From Streptomyces spinosus (GTDB taxonomy: Bacteria > Actinomycetota > Actinomycetes > Streptomycetales > Streptomycetaceae), in assembly GCF_020400655.1 (NCBI RefSeq), contig NZ_JAINRC010000018.1, positions 62,001-126,000 on the forward strand: a stretch of 64,000 nt of DNA. Direction: 5' to 3'. Below are positions 8,338 through 18,025 of the stretch, in pieces. The notes beneath the pieces are model-generated. The model saw only the letters and a list, made by a program, of their open reading frames with translations, was not told the origin of the DNA and did no database searches. Made by a program: the position numbers and the translations under genes. Numbering within the stretch: the first letter of the stretch is position 1; each line of letters starts with the position of its first letter.

Positions 8338-8364
8338 TGTCACAACAGCCGGACCCGTCCTGTC
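8338..8364 (+). promoter_or_regulatory. ECF41-type promoter of epimerase 8458 and probably aceE-E2
   Basis: TGTCACA at 8338-8344, 16 bases, TGTC at 8361-8364, about 95 bases before the ATG at 8458. Confidence 0.65.
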
Positions 8365-8457
8365 TAGGTGTGGTGAGCACGGTGGCACACCGACGTCCGC
8401 CACCGCCTTCGACGCATACCCAGCGGGGTCATCGGCCCCTCGACGGAAGAGACCCAG

Positions 8458-9198
8458 ATGAGAGTCGTCGTTGCAGGTGCCACCGGTCTGATCGGTTCAA
8501 GGACCGTCGCCAGGCTTCGGGACCACGGGGTGGAGGCCGTGGCGGTGTCCCGCGCAGCGGGCGTGGACGTCAGCACCGGACAGGGCCTCGACCAGGCGCT
8601 GCGCGCCGCCGAGGTGGTGGTCGACGTCACCGACGCACCCTCGCGGAGGCAGGAGACCAGCACGGCGTTCTTCACCACCGCGACGGGCAACCTCCTCAAG
8701 GCCGCCGCCACTGCGGGCGTCGAGCACTACGTGGCGCTGTCGGTGGTCGGCGCCGACCGGGTGGACTCGGGCTACTTCCGGGCCAAGGCGGCGCAGGAGG
8801 ACCTGGTGCGGCACACCACCGTTCCGTACTCCGTGGTGCGCGCCACCCCGTTCCACGAGTCCGTGGCGGCCGCGGTGATCGCCGGTACCCGGCCCGACGG
8901 AGTGCACGTGCCGCCGTTGCTGCTGCGTCCGGTCTCCACGGACGATGTCGCCGCGGCGGTCGCCCATGTCGCGGTGGGTCTGCCGCGGTTCGGGGTGCTC
9001 GAGGTCGCCGGCCCGGAAGAGCTCCGGTTCGAGGACGCCACCGCCGATCTGCTCACCTCCCTGGGCCGGCCCGACCCGGTGATCGCCGACGCGCGGGCCC
9101 CGTTCTTCGGCGCGGTGCTCGGGGAGCGGGCACTCCTTCCCGGGCCCGACGCCCATGCGGGCCACCAGGCCTTCACCCAGTGGCTCAAGAACCGCTGA
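8458..9198 (+). CDS. NmrA-like NAD(P)-dependent epimerase/reductase
   Basis: A 246-residue atypical short-chain dehydrogenase. [20 protein letters not shown] is the N-terminal GxxGxxG Rossmann loop and [14 protein letters not shown].. [14 protein letters not shown] replaces the usual YxxxK with the NmrA-like arrangement. It therefore probably binds NAD(P) and acts as a reductase or redox sensor rather than a sugar epimerase. It resembles the protein at 27865-28611 along its full length, including [10 protein letters not shown] and the tail LLPGPDAH. Epimerases of this type belong to the standard ECF41 gene neighbourhood. It is followed after 112 bases by aceE with no promoter-like element between, so it may lead that operon. 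Confidence 0.85.
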   Translation: MRVVVAGATGLIGSRTVARLRDHGVEAVAVSRAAGVDVSTGQGLDQALRAAEVVVDVTDAPSRRQETSTAFFTTATGNLLKAAATAGVEHYVALSVVGADRVDSGYFRAKAAQEDLVRHTTVPYSVVRATPFHESVAAAVIAGTRPDGVHVPPLLLRPVSTDDVAAAVAHVAVGLPRFGVLEVAGPEELRFEDATADLLTSLGRPDPVIADARAPFFGAVLGERALLPGPDAHAGHQAFTQWLKNR

Positions 9199-9310
9199 GT
9201 GCGCCGGGCGGCGACGTCTCGTCGCCCGTGATACCCACCGACCGCCCTGCGGCGCCCACCGTGTCCGCGGCCGGCGTCGCCGGCGCCCACGCAGTGACAG
9301 GAAGGCTGCC

Positions 9311-11998
9311 ATGAGTGATCCGTCCCGGCCCCCCGCGACCTCTGTGACCAGTGAGCTCGACCAGCTACCCGACCGTGACCGGGAGGAGACCGCCCAATGG
9401 CAGGCCTCCCTCGACGCCGTCGTGCGGAACGCCGGACCGGAGCGGGCGGCTTACCTGATGCGGCGGGTGCACGAGTTCGCCGCGGCGTCGGGGACGCCCC
9501 TGCCCGGACTGCTGTCCACGGACTACATCAACACCATCCCGGCCGCCGCGCAGCCGGAGTTCGACGGCGACCTGGACATGGAGTCCAGGATCACCGCGCT
9601 CAACCGGTGGAACGCCGCGGCCGTGGTCACCCGGGGTTCCCGGTTCGGACTGGGCGGCCACATCTCCACCTACGCATCGGCGGCCTGGCTCTACGAGATC
9701 GGGTTCAACCACTTCTTCCGGGGCAAGGACGGTGACGGCTCCGGCGACCAACTGTTCCTCCAGGGGCACGCCTCCCCTGGCATCTACGCCCGGCTGTTCC
9801 TCGAAGGACGGCTGAGCGGGGAGCAACTGGACGCCTTCCGGCGGGAGGCGGGCGGTCACGGCCTGCCGTCGTACCCGCACCCGCGGCGGCTGCCGTGGTT
9901 GTGGGAGTTTCCGACGGTGTCCATGGGCCTGGGCCCCCTCGGCGCCATCTACCAGGCCCGCTTCAACCGCTATCTGCAGGCTCGCGGCATCAAGGACACC
10001 TCCGCCTCGCGGGTGTGGGCGTTCCTGGGCGACGGGGAGATGGACGAGCCGGAGTCGATGGCCGCCCTGGCCCTGGCCTCCCGCGAGGGCCTGGACAACC
10101 TGACGTTCGTCATCAACTGCAACCTCCAGCGCCTGGACGGGCCGGTGCGGTCCAACTCGAAGATCGTCCAGGAGCTGGAGGCACGGTTTCGCGGGGCGGG
10201 CTGGAACGTGGTCAAGACCCTGTGGGGCGCGGCCTGGGACGCGCTGCTGGCACAGGACACCACCGGCGACCTCGTGCGGCGCCTGGGCGACGTGCCCGAC
10301 GCGCAGCTGCAGACGCTGGCCGCACGGGACGCCGCCTACATACGCAGGAAATTCTTCACCGGTGACGCCCTGTCCGCCATGTCCGCCGCCCTGAGCGACG
10401 CGCAGGTGGTCGACCTGTTCGAGAACTCCCGCGGCGGACACGAGCCGTTGAAGGTGTACGCCGCCTACCGGGCCGCGGTGGAGCACCGGGGCACGCCGAC
10501 GGTGGTCCTCGCCCAGACGGTGAAGGGTCACACACTGGGTTCCGCGTTCGAGTCCCGCAACGCCAACCACCAGATGAAGAAGCTCACGCTGGAGCAGTTC
10601 CGCGAGATGCGGGACCTGTTGGGGCTTCCCATTCCCGACAGCGCGCTCGCCGGTGACCAGGTCCCGTACTGGCACCCGGGGGAGAACTCGCCGGAGGTGC
10701 GGTACCTGCGCGAGCGCCGCGCCGCGCTGGGCGGTCCCGCCCCTCTGCGGCGGGTGATCGCCAAGCCGCTGCCGGAGCCGCCCGCCAAGCCCTTCGAGGC
10801 GTTGGAGAAAGGTTTCGGCCACCAGGAGGTCGCCACCACGATGGCGTTGGTGCGGCTGGTCAGGGATCTGATGCGCGACGAGCGCGGCGGAGCGCGCTGG
10901 GTGCCGATCATCCCCGACGAGGCCCGTACGTTCGGCATGGAATCGATGTTCCCCACGGCCGGCATCTACTCGCCGCTGGGCCAGAACTACGACCCGGTCG
11001 ACGCGGACCAGTTGCTCCACTACAAGGAGAGCACGACCGGACAGCTGCTGCTCGAGGGCATCACGGAGGCCGGTTCGGTGGCCGAGTTCGCCGCAGCGGC
11101 GACCTCCTACGCCACGCATGGCGAGCCGATGATCCCGTTCTACATCTTCTACGCCATGTTCGGCTTCCAGCGCACCGGCGACCAGTTCTGGGCGCTCGGC
11201 GACCAGATGGGCCGCGGCTTCGTCGTCGGCGGCACCGCGGGGCGCACGACCATGACCGGCGAGGGACTGCAGCACGGGGACGGGCACTCACACCTGCTGG
11301 CCGCCACCAATCCGGCGGCGATCAGCTACGACCCGGCCTTCGCGTACGAGATCGCGGTGATCGTCCGGGACGGTCTGCGCCGGATGTACGGCGAGCAGCC
11401 GGAGGACGTCTTCTACTACCTGACCGTGTACAACGAGCCGAAGCACCAGCCGGCCATGCCCGCGCTGCCGGGTGTCGAGGAGGGCATCGTCCGGGGCATC
11501 TACCGGTACCGGCCCGCGGAAGCCGCCGCGGCGGGACCCCGGCTCCAGTTGCTGTCGTCCGGTACGGCCATCCACTGGGCTCTGCGAGCGCAGGAACTCC
11601 TCGCCTCCGACTGGAACGTACACGCCGACGTGTGGTCGGTGACGTCGTGGACGGAGCTGCGCCGCGACGCGATGCGCGCCGACGACGCCCGGATGCGCGG
11701 TGAGGATCGCATTCCGTTCGTCACCCGGGCACTGGCCGGTGCGCCGGGGCCGGTGCTGGCCGTCAGCGACTGGATGCGGCAGGTGCCCGATCAGATCAGC
11801 CAGTGGATCGAGCAGGACTACTACTCGCTGGGCACCGACGGTTTCGGTCTGTCCGACACCCGCGAGGACGTGCGCCGCTACTTCGGTGTGGACGCCGAGT
11901 CGATCGTGGTGACCGCGCTGGACCGGCTGGCCCGGGCCGGGCGGCTCCCGCCGGCGACGGTCGCGCAGGCCCGCGCCCGCTACGGCCTGGGCCGGTGA
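9311..11998 (+). CDS. aceE: pyruvate dehydrogenase E1 component, homodimeric type
   Basis: An 895-residue homodimeric pyruvate dehydrogenase E1. It decarboxylates pyruvate with thiamine diphosphate and acetylates the lipoyl group of E2. [34 protein letters not shown] is the ThDP-binding GDG...N motif; NALNRWNAA-like and [27 protein letters not shown] near residue 95-140 and the tail segments [53 protein letters not shown] are strongly conserved. The ATG at 9311 follows an AGGAAGG ribosome site; upstream in-frame codons overlap the epimerase. The E2 gene follows 100 bases downstream. Actinomycetes usually carry another aceE for growth; this one probably serves a condition-specific complex. Confidence 0.93.
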   Translation: MSDPSRPPATSVTSELDQLPDRDREETAQWQASLDAVVRNAGPERAAYLMRRVHEFAAASGTPLPGLLSTDYINTIPAAAQPEFDGDLDMESRITALNRWNAAAVVTRGSRFGLGGHISTYASAAWLYEIGFNHFFRGKDGDGSGDQLFLQGHASPGIYARLFLEGRLSGEQLDAFRREAGGHGLPSYPHPRRLPWLWEFPTVSMGLGPLGAIYQARFNRYLQARGIKDTSASRVWAFLGDGEMDEPESMAALALASREGLDNLTFVINCNLQRLDGPVRSNSKIVQELEARFRGAGWNVVKTLWGAAWDALLAQDTTGDLVRRLGDVPDAQLQTLAARDAAYIRRKFFTGDALSAMSAALSDAQVVDLFENSRGGHEPLKVYAAYRAAVEHRGTPTVVLAQTVKGHTLGSAFESRNANHQMKKLTLEQFREMRDLLGLPIPDSALAGDQVPYWHPGENSPEVRYLRERRAALGGPAPLRRVIAKPLPEPPAKPFEALEKGFGHQEVATTMALVRLVRDLMRDERGGARWVPIIPDEARTFGMESMFPTAGIYSPLGQNYDPVDADQLLHYKESTTGQLLLEGITEAGSVAEFAAAATSYATHGEPMIPFYIFYAMFGFQRTGDQFWALGDQMGRGFVVGGTAGRTTMTGEGLQHGDGHSHLLAATNPAAISYDPAFAYEIAVIVRDGLRRMYGEQPEDVFYYLTVYNEPKHQPAMPALPGVEEGIVRGIYRYRPAEAAAAGPRLQLLSSGTAIHWALRAQELLASDWNVHADVWSVTSWTELRRDAMRADDARMRGEDRIPFVTRALAGAPGPVLAVSDWMRQVPDQISQWIEQDYYSLGTDGFGLSDTREDVRRYFGVDAESIVVTALDRLARAGRLPPATVAQARARYGLGR

Positions 11999-12098
11999 CC
12001 GGCGGGGAAGCGCGACCGACCCCCCATGACGCAGGTCGTGGACGACAGGACCGGAGGGCCGTTGCGCCCGGCCGGTCCGTGAGGAGCTGAACGACATC

Positions 12099-13298
12099 AT
12101 GACGGTTACCGTGACCCTGCCGGCCCTCGGCGAGTCCGTCACCGAGGGCACCGTGACCCGCTGGCTGAAACAGATCGGCGAACACGTCGAGGCCGACGAA
12201 CCCTTGCTGGAGGTCTCCACCGACAAGGTCGACACCGAGATCCCCTCCCCCGCGGCCGGCGTTCTGCTGAGCATTGCCGTCGCCGAGGACGAGACCGCCG
12301 AGGTCGGCGCCGAGCTCGCCTTCATCGGTACGGCGGACGCCGTCCCGGAGGCCCCACCCGCGCCCCCGGCCGCGGCTCCACAAGCCGCCCCGGCGCCGTC
12401 TGCCAGCCCCGCGCCGGCACCGGTCACGCCGCCTCCTGCCGTACCGGTCGCCCCGACCCCGCCCCCCGCACCCGCACCCACGGCGGCACCACCGGTGCCG
12501 GCGCCGGTCGCGCGGGTGTCACCCGCACCCGCTGTGCCGGCCGCCCCGGCGGCGCAGGAGTCCGTGCTGCGCGGGCGCACGGTCCCGATGACCCGTATCC
12601 GCCGGGCCATCGGGGACAACCTGAAGAAGGCCCTGCTGGAGCAGGCGCAGCTGACCAGCACGGTCGAGGCCGACGTCACCCGGCTCATGCGGCTGCGAAA
12701 CCGGGCGAAGGACGGTTTCCTCGCCCGCGAGGGCCTCAAGCTGTCCCCGATGCCGTTCTTCGTCAAGGCGGCGGCCCAGGCGTTGAAGGCGCATCCGGTC
12801 GTCAACGCCAGGATCGACGAGGGCGAGGGGACGATCACCTACTTCGACACCGAGAACGTCGGCATCGCGGTCGACACCGAGAACGGTCTGATGACCCCGG
12901 TGATCAAGGCCGCCGGCGACCTGACCGTCGCAGGGATCGCCCGGGCCGTCCACGACCTGGCCGACCGGGCCCGTAGTGGCCACCTCACCCCCGACGACGT
13001 GTCGGGCGCGACCTTCACGATCTCCAACACCGGTTCGCGCGGTGCCCTGTTCGACACCGTCATCGTGCCGCCGCGCCAGGCCGCCATCCTGGGCGTGGGC
13101 GCCACGGTCAGGAGGCCTGGGGTCGTGCGCAGCGCCGGCGAGGAGGTCATCGGCATCCGGGACCTGGTACACCTGTCGTTGTCGTACGACCACAGGCTGG
13201 TGGACGGAGCGGATGCGGCGCGCTACCTGACCACGGTCAAGGAGATTCTGGAGTCCGCGGCCTTCGAGGGCGACCTGTACCCCGACGCCGGGACCTGA
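12099..13298 (+). CDS. lipoyl E2 acyltransferase lacking a peripheral-subunit-binding domain
   Basis: A 399-residue dihydrolipoamide acyltransferase. Residues 1-77 form one lipoyl domain with the modified lysine at K43 (LEVSTDKVDTEIPSP). Residues about 80-155 are an Ala/Pro linker, and residues about 158-399 are the catalytic core, ending with the active-site motif SYDHRLVDG (His 365). Standard E2 proteins carry a 35-40-residue peripheral-subunit-binding domain in the linker; none is recognisable here, so how E1 and E3 dock is unclear. It follows aceE and is presumably its acyl acceptor; no E3 gene is in the window. The core alone cannot distinguish acetyl from succinyl specificity, but the neighbour suggests acetyl. 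Confidence 0.88.
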   Translation: MTVTVTLPALGESVTEGTVTRWLKQIGEHVEADEPLLEVSTDKVDTEIPSPAAGVLLSIAVAEDETAEVGAELAFIGTADAVPEAPPAPPAAAPQAAPAPSASPAPAPVTPPPAVPVAPTPPPAPAPTAAPPVPAPVARVSPAPAVPAAPAAQESVLRGRTVPMTRIRRAIGDNLKKALLEQAQLTSTVEADVTRLMRLRNRAKDGFLAREGLKLSPMPFFVKAAAQALKAHPVVNARIDEGEGTITYFDTENVGIAVDTENGLMTPVIKAAGDLTVAGIARAVHDLADRARSGHLTPDDVSGATFTISNTGSRGALFDTVIVPPRQAAILGVGATVRRPGVVRSAGEEVIGIRDLVHLSLSYDHRLVDGADAARYLTTVKEILESAAFEGDLYPDAGT

Positions 13299-13329
13299 GG
13301 CGTGCCGGCGCCCTCTCGAAGGTGCTGAG

Positions 13330-13370
13330 GAACAGCCGATGCGGAACACTAAGTTCCGCATCGGCTGTTC
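13330..13370 (+). terminator. 18-bp perfect hairpin between E2 and the GNAT gene
   Basis: Arms GAACAGCCGATGCGGAAC (13330-13347) and 13353-13370 are perfectly complementary with loop ACTAA. It lies between convergent genes and probably serves both. Confidence 0.8.
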
Positions 13371-13416
13371 TCATCGGGTCGGCACCCGGTCCGCTGACCC
13401 GGAAGGCAGCCGGTGA

Positions 13417-13935
13417 TCACCGGTGCCCGGCGTGGAGCAAGCGACTCCGCCGGTGGCCGGGCAAGCCGGCCGCCAGGTCACGTACCCGGACCCAAGCGGT
13501 GACGGTGCCGCCCTCCTCGCTGCGGTGCACGGCGACGGGCACGTGGCGCAGGAGGGCGTTCATCCGCTCGTCGCCGGACAGGACGAGGCCGTAGAGCCTC
13601 ACCCAACCGCCTCCGAGCGCGTGCCGGCCCAGGTGACGCAGCAGACGGGTACCCAGCCCCTGTCCCTGCCAGGAGTCCTCGACCAGAAGCGCGGCCTCGA
13701 CGGCCGAGTGGTCCGGCATCAGATGACCCACGGCGACGATGCGGCCGGTGGCGTCCCGTGCGGCCAGGTGGGCCGAGCCGGGGCGGGCCAGCAGAGCGGG
13801 CAGGTAGGCCTCAGGCTCGGCCATGGCCCGGTGGTAGCGGCTCCACAGGGTGTGCGAGGAGCAGCGGTGATGCATCGCCACGATGGAAGCGAGGTCGTCG
13901 GGGCCTGTAGGAGTGATCCGCGGTTCGCGGCGCAT
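13417..13935 (-). CDS. GNAT-family N-acetyltransferase
   Basis: A 172-residue GNAT protein from the ATG at 13935 (MRREPRITPTGPDDLASIVAMHHRCS), chosen for its AAGGA ribosome site; the frame is open to 14034 through an unlikely Arg/Pro-rich leader. Residues about 75-110 hold motif A, VEAALLVEDSWQGQGLGTRLLRHLGRHA, with the Q/RxxGxG/A acetyl-CoA loop as QGQGLG. GRIVAVGHLMPD is the preceding beta strand. The domain resembles GNAT modules that acetylate acyl-CoA synthetases in actinomycetes, so acetylation of a metabolic enzyme is possible; this is inference. The flanking E2 gene is convergent and no ECF41-type site precedes it. Confidence 0.75.
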   Translation of the reverse strand: MRREPRITPTGPDDLASIVAMHHRCSSHTLWSRYHRAMAEPEAYLPALLARPGSAHLAARDATGRIVAVGHLMPDHSAVEAALLVEDSWQGQGLGTRLLRHLGRHALGGGWVRLYGLVLSGDERMNALLRHVPVAVHRSEEGGTVTAWVRVRDLAAGLPGHRRSRLLHAGHR

Positions 13936-14025
13936 GGGCTTGTCCTTGCGCGGCCGTCCCGGTGCGGAATGCGCACGGGCGGACCGGCGGTCGGGGGAAC
14001 AGGGTTCGCGCACGTGGAAGCGTGG

Positions 14026-14079
14026 AACGCCCACGGGACCGACGTGGACCGATCGGTCCGGGCCGGTCCCGTGGGCGTT
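14026..14079 (-). terminator. hairpin terminator of hydrolase 14091-14933
   Basis: Perfect 16-bp arms AACGCCCACGGGACCG (14026-14041) and CGGTCCCGTGGGCGTT (14064-14079); a second palindrome GGACCGATCGGTCC (14047-14060) sits in the loop. Confidence 0.75.
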
Positions 14080-14090
14080 ACGCGGAAGGG

Positions 14091-14933
14091 TCAGCGCACC
14101 GAGCGCGCGGCGTCCTCGATGACGTCGGTGACCTTGCCCGGCTGCGACACGCTCACGGCGTGGGACGCTCGGACCTCCGTGGTGTGGGCACCGGCCCGCT
14201 CGGCCATGAACTCCTGAGCCTTCGGAGGGATGTTGAGGTCCTGCGTGGCGACCAGGACCCAGGACGGGATGGTCTTCCAGGCGGGCTCCGCCGCGCCCTC
14301 GGCCAGGGCGGCGTTGGTGATCGGCCGCTGGGTGACGGCCATCAGGTCGGTCTCGTTACGGGGCACGTCCGCCGCGAACTGGTGCCGGAACTTGGCGTTC
14401 TGAATGTAGAGGTCGGTGCCTTGGGAACCGTCGGCGTTCGTGAACGGCACCGGGCGCAGCGCGTCGCCGAGGGTGCTGCCGGGGAACTTCCCCGACAGGT
14501 CGACCGCGCTCTCGCCCTTCTCCGGGAGGAAGGCGGCGAGGTAGACCAGCGCCTTGACGTTCTTGTTGCCGGTGGCGGCATTGCTGATGACCGAGCCGCC
14601 GTAGGAGTGACCGGCCAGGACGATGGGACCGTCGATGCCGGCCAGGACGTCCTTGAGGTAGGCGGAGTCCCCGCTGAGGGAACGCAGCGGGTTGGCGACC
14701 GCGACCACGGGATAACCGTCGTGCCGCAGTCTCTTGATGACGCCGTTCCAGCTCGTGGAGTCGGCGAAGGCCCCGTGGACCAGGACGACGGTGGGCTTGG
14801 GCTTGCGCCAGGGGGCGCCCTTGTCGGCGGAGGCCGGGGCGATCGTGGTGGCGAGCAGGCCCGCGGCGATGGTGGCGCCGGCCAGAACGGTGAGGGAGGT
14901 ACGGGCCCGGCGTGTGCGGGAGGTACGGGTCAT
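14091..14933 (-). CDS. secreted alpha/beta hydrolase
   Basis: A 280-residue exported hydrolase. MTRTSRTRRARTSLTVLAGATIAAGLLATTIAPASA is a clear signal peptide with twin-arginine-like charge. The mature domain opens KPTVVLVHGAFADSTSWNGV, has the nucleophile elbow VLAGHSYGGSVI and a terminal histidine in VRASHAVSVSQPG. It is the exported paralogue of the cytoplasmic hydrolase at 843-1562. The ATG at 14933 follows a GGAAGG ribosome site. The best promoter candidate (15185-15211) lies about 250 bases upstream, implying a long leader, or a second promoter I cannot see. Substrate unknown. Confidence 0.85.
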   Translation of the reverse strand: MTRTSRTRRARTSLTVLAGATIAAGLLATTIAPASADKGAPWRKPKPTVVLVHGAFADSTSWNGVIKRLRHDGYPVVAVANPLRSLSGDSAYLKDVLAGIDGPIVLAGHSYGGSVISNAATGNKNVKALVYLAAFLPEKGESAVDLSGKFPGSTLGDALRPVPFTNADGSQGTDLYIQNAKFRHQFAADVPRNETDLMAVTQRPITNAALAEGAAEPAWKTIPSWVLVATQDLNIPPKAQEFMAERAGAHTTEVRASHAVSVSQPGKVTDVIEDAARSVR

Positions 14934-15184
14934 GTCGAATGCCTTCCGGTCGGGATGGGGGCGCCGGCTCCCGGAGGAGGAGCGGGCTGGTACTGGGGTG
15001 GATGCCCCTGCGCGGCCCGCTGCCGCGGTACGGGTGTGGGTCCGCTGTGGCTGCGAGGGCAGCTCCGGGGCTGCCGCTCGGGCTTCGGCGGGTCGGGCCG
15101 GCGAGGCGGAGGCGCCGCGGCGAACGGACGCGTGCGGCGGGGCCGTTTGGCCCGGCACTTCCTCGTGCCGCCCTCCACTCATAT

Positions 15185-15211
15185 GACCGGAAACAGGCCG
15201 AAGGCGTGACA
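15185..15211 (-). promoter_or_regulatory. ECF41-type promoter upstream of secreted hydrolase
   Basis: On the minus strand TGTCACG (15211-15205), 16 bases, GGTC (15188-15185). The distance to the ATG at 14933 is about 250 bases; the 314-base gap holds nothing else I can identify. Confidence 0.55.
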
Positions 15212-15247
15212 CGTCGTGACGGCAGGTCGTGGAGTGTCCGCCGGTGA

Positions 15248-16882
15248 TCAGGAGTGGCGGTGGCCGCTGATCTCCTTGTACTCGGCCGCCGTGGCCTTGG
15301 GAACCTGCGTACCCGAGCCGTAGAGGACACGGCTGAGCCTGACGCGCAGACGCTGGGCAGGGTGGGGCACGGTGCCGTCCGCGTCCCGCACGGGTGCGGC
15401 TTCAAGGGGCCGGTACTGCGTGTGGGCGGTCAGGACGTGCAGTTGCGCCTGGGTGAGCGGCTCGTGCACCTCGACGTACTCGCCGTGCGGAAGCCGTTTG
15501 ATGATGCCGCTCTCCCGCCCGTGCAGCACCTTGTCGCGGTCCTGCCGTTGGAGACCCAGTGCCACACGTTTGGTGACGAAGAAGGCCAGGACCGGGACGA
15601 CGAACAGACCGATGCGCACGGTCCAGGTGACCGATTCCACGGAGACACGCCAATGAGTCGCTATCAGGTCGTTGGCGGCGCCGACGAGAGCCACCAGGTA
15701 GACGCTGAGCCAGGCCACGCCGAGAGCGGTCCGCACCGGGCGGTTGCGGGGGCGGTCCAGCAGGTGCTGTTCGCGGTCGTCGTCCGTGACCCAGGACTCG
15801 ATGAAGGGATACGCACCCATGGCGAGGAAGAGCAGCAGGCCGATCAGCAGGGGAAGGAAGTTGTCCAGGGCCAGGGTGTGGCCCCAGAACGAGACCTCCC
15901 AGCCGGGCATGACGCGCAGGAAGCCGTCGGCGACGCCCATGTACCAGTCGGGCTGGGAACCGGCGGAGACCTGGTCGGGGCGGAAGGGCCCGTAGTTCCA
16001 CACCGGATTGATCTGCGCGACGGCGGCCATGAAGAAGAGAACGCCGGACACGAGGAAGAAGTAACCGCCGGCCTTCACGGCGTACACCCGGAACGGGATG
16101 CCGACGACATTGGTGTTGGTACGGCCGGGCCCGGGGTACTGAGCGTGCCGGTGGCGCACGGCCAGGGCCAGGTGGCCGACGAGCAGGGCGACCATCAGTC
16201 CGGGGATGACCAGGATGTGGAGGGTGTTGAAACGGGCGATCAGGTCCTCGCCGGGGAACTCGCCGCCGAAGAGGAAGAACGACAGGTACGTCCCGACGAC
16301 CGGAATCGAGAGGATCGTGCCGTTCACGACCTGCAGGCCCGTTCCGGACAGCAGGTCGTCGGGCAGGTCGTAGCCCGTCAGGCCCCCGAACATGGCCAGG
16401 ATGAGCAGCAGGAACCCGAGGACCCAGTTCAGCTCGCGTGGCTTGCGGAACGCGCCGGTGAAGAAGATGCGCAGCATGTGCACGAACACGGCGGCGACGA
16501 AGACCAGTGCCGCCCAGTGGTGGGCCTGGCGGACGAGGAGGCCGCCGCGGACGTCGAAGGATATGTGCAGGGTCGAGTCGAAGGCCTCCGACACCAGCTG
16601 GCCCCGTAGGGGGGCGTAGCTGCCCTGGTAGACCACGGGATCGGAGGACGGGTGGAAGTAGAAGCTCAGGTAGGCGCCGGTGAGCAGCAGGATGACGAAA
16701 CTGTAGAGTGCGATCTCGCCGAGCATGAACGACCAGTGGTCGGGGAAGACCAGGCGCCGGGCGGAGCGGACCGGACGGCGGTGGCCGAGCCGGCCGTCCG
16801 CCCACTGGGCGAGCCTCTCCCCCGTGCGCTCCTGCCCCGGCGCGGCCGGCCGGCTGTCGTTGCCCATCTCTTCACCATTCAT
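15248..16882 (-). CDS. stand-alone cytochrome b subunit (QcrB type) of a quinol oxidoreductase
   Basis: A 544-residue polytopic protein related to actinobacterial QcrB. Haem-ligand histidines are H121/H122 and H135 in one helix pair (LVRQAHHWAALVFVAAVFVHML) and H222 and H237 in LHILVIPGLMVALLVGHLAL. PDWY (311-314) is the actinobacterial form of the quinol-site PEWY motif. It would oxidise menaquinol and pass electrons to a Rieske protein and cytochrome c, yet no qcrA or qcrC lies near, so it must borrow partners or act differently. The start is MNGEEMGND (ATG 16882); the ATG at 16867 with GGTGAAGAG before it is a fair alternative. Its ECF41-type promoter lies about 240 bases upstream. Confidence 0.88.
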   Translation of the reverse strand: MNGEEMGNDSRPAAPGQERTGERLAQWADGRLGHRRPVRSARRLVFPDHWSFMLGEIALYSFVILLLTGAYLSFYFHPSSDPVVYQGSYAPLRGQLVSEAFDSTLHISFDVRGGLLVRQAHHWAALVFVAAVFVHMLRIFFTGAFRKPRELNWVLGFLLLILAMFGGLTGYDLPDDLLSGTGLQVVNGTILSIPVVGTYLSFFLFGGEFPGEDLIARFNTLHILVIPGLMVALLVGHLALAVRHRHAQYPGPGRTNTNVVGIPFRVYAVKAGGYFFLVSGVLFFMAAVAQINPVWNYGPFRPDQVSAGSQPDWYMGVADGFLRVMPGWEVSFWGHTLALDNFLPLLIGLLLFLAMGAYPFIESWVTDDDREQHLLDRPRNRPVRTALGVAWLSVYLVALVGAANDLIATHWRVSVESVTWTVRIGLFVVPVLAFFVTKRVALGLQRQDRDKVLHGRESGIIKRLPHGEYVEVHEPLTQAQLHVLTAHTQYRPLEAAPVRDADGTVPHPAQRLRVRLSRVLYGSGTQVPKATAAEYKEISGHRHS

Positions 16883-17118
16883 TTCTGCATCACCCGAAGC
16901 TCGCTGCGTCTGAGGGCGCCGCGGTCCCGGGCTCTGCCGTAGGTCCGCGGCACTGGCGTGTTGCGAGTGCTCCCCGTCGCCGTGCGGCCGTGGCTGACCC
17001 TGCCGTGGGCGTTCCCTCGGCCCCGTCACGGGCGGGGAACGCACACGCGGCGCCGCGGAGCCGACTCGTCCACGGCTGTGCTGTTCGGGCACGGTTCGTG
17101 AACTGCTGTCCCCGTCAT

Positions 17119-17145
17119 GACCGGCGAGACGGCCCAGGTGTGACA
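17119..17145 (-). promoter_or_regulatory. ECF41-type promoter of the cytochrome b gene
   Basis: On the minus strand TGTCACA (17145-17139), 16 bases, GGTC (17122-17119). It lies within the 378-base gap 16883-17260, which also holds the divergent promoter 17225-17251; no gene is apparent in the gap. Confidence 0.65.
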
Positions 17146-17224
17146 CGAGGAGCCGGGCGCCGCCGTGCTCCTCGACGTCCGTGGCAGAGCCCGCACGGGC
17201 CGGCCCACCACTCCCCGCCCTCGT

Positions 17225-17251
17225 TGTCACACCCACGGCCCAGGTGCTGTC
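17225..17251 (+). promoter_or_regulatory. ECF41-type promoter of methyltransferase 17261
   Basis: TGTCACA at 17225-17231, 16 bases, TGTC at 17248-17251. The ATG begins only 9 bases after the -10-like element, so the transcript would be leaderless or nearly so. Confidence 0.65.
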
Positions 17252-17260
17252 TTGCTGGAT

Positions 17261-18025
17261 ATGCACCCTGTCATAGCGAGAGCACCGACTTTCCGGCCGC
17301 AAACGGATTCCTATGCCGTCACCGCGGAGTTCTACGACATCCTCCAGGCCGAAGCGGACGAGAGACGGGTCCGTCATCTCTACGGTCGCGAAGTCGCGAA
17401 GGCCCGTGTCGGCGTCCTGGACATCGGCGCCGGTACCGGACGGGTCACGTTGATGAGCCTGGCCGAGTCCCGAGCCGACGTGTATGCGGTCGAGCCCGCG
17501 CGGGCCATGCGGACGTCCCTGATGACCCGCCTCGCCGCTCTGCCCGCACGGGAGAGGGCGCGGGTGACGGTGCACCCGCACGCCTTGGACGAGGCGGCTC
17601 TGTACGCGGTGGCGGACGTGGCCGTCTGCCACAACACGGTCGCGTGCCTCTCGCCGAGCGCGCGGCACGCGCTCTGGCATGCCATCGGTGCCGCCCTCGT
17701 CCCCGGTGGTTCGCTGTTCCTGCAGCTCCCGCCTGCCCGGCTGCCGGCCCGGAGCATTCGGCGCGTCCTGCCCGAACAGCGGGTCGGTGAGCACACGTAC
17801 GGCGGACGCATGGTGATGTCGACCGCCGGGAACCGCATCCACACACGCGCCGACTACTGGGTGCGGAGTACGGAAGGTGTGCTCCGGGAGCACACCGAGA
17901 CGTTCTGGATGTGGCCCGCCTCGCGCGCCCAGGTGATCGACGACCTGAAACAGCACGGATTCGTCCCGTTGCCGGGACACGACGACCCGGCCGTGCTGGC
18001 GGTGACGCTCCGATCTCACTGGTGA
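17261..18025 (+). CDS. class I SAM-dependent methyltransferase
   Basis: A 254-residue methyltransferase. VGVLDIGAGTGRVTLMSL (about 48-65) is motif I, the glycine-rich SAM loop; VYAVEPARAMRTSL contains the motif II acidic residue and LVPGGSLFLQLPPARL the post-III strand. The acceptor is unknown. The ATG at 17261 (MHPVIARAPTF) was chosen because the ECF41-type -10 lies immediately before it; the longer frame from 17165 would start upstream of the promoter. With so short a leader it has no ribosome site and should be translated leaderless. The 3' end overlaps a tandem palindromic repeat. Confidence 0.82.
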   Translation: MHPVIARAPTFRPQTDSYAVTAEFYDILQAEADERRVRHLYGREVAKARVGVLDIGAGTGRVTLMSLAESRADVYAVEPARAMRTSLMTRLAALPARERARVTVHPHALDEAALYAVADVAVCHNTVACLSPSARHALWHAIGAALVPGGSLFLQLPPARLPARSIRRVLPEQRVGEHTYGGRMVMSTAGNRIHTRADYWVRSTEGVLREHTETFWMWPASRAQVIDDLKQHGFVPLPGHDDPAVLAVTLRSHW

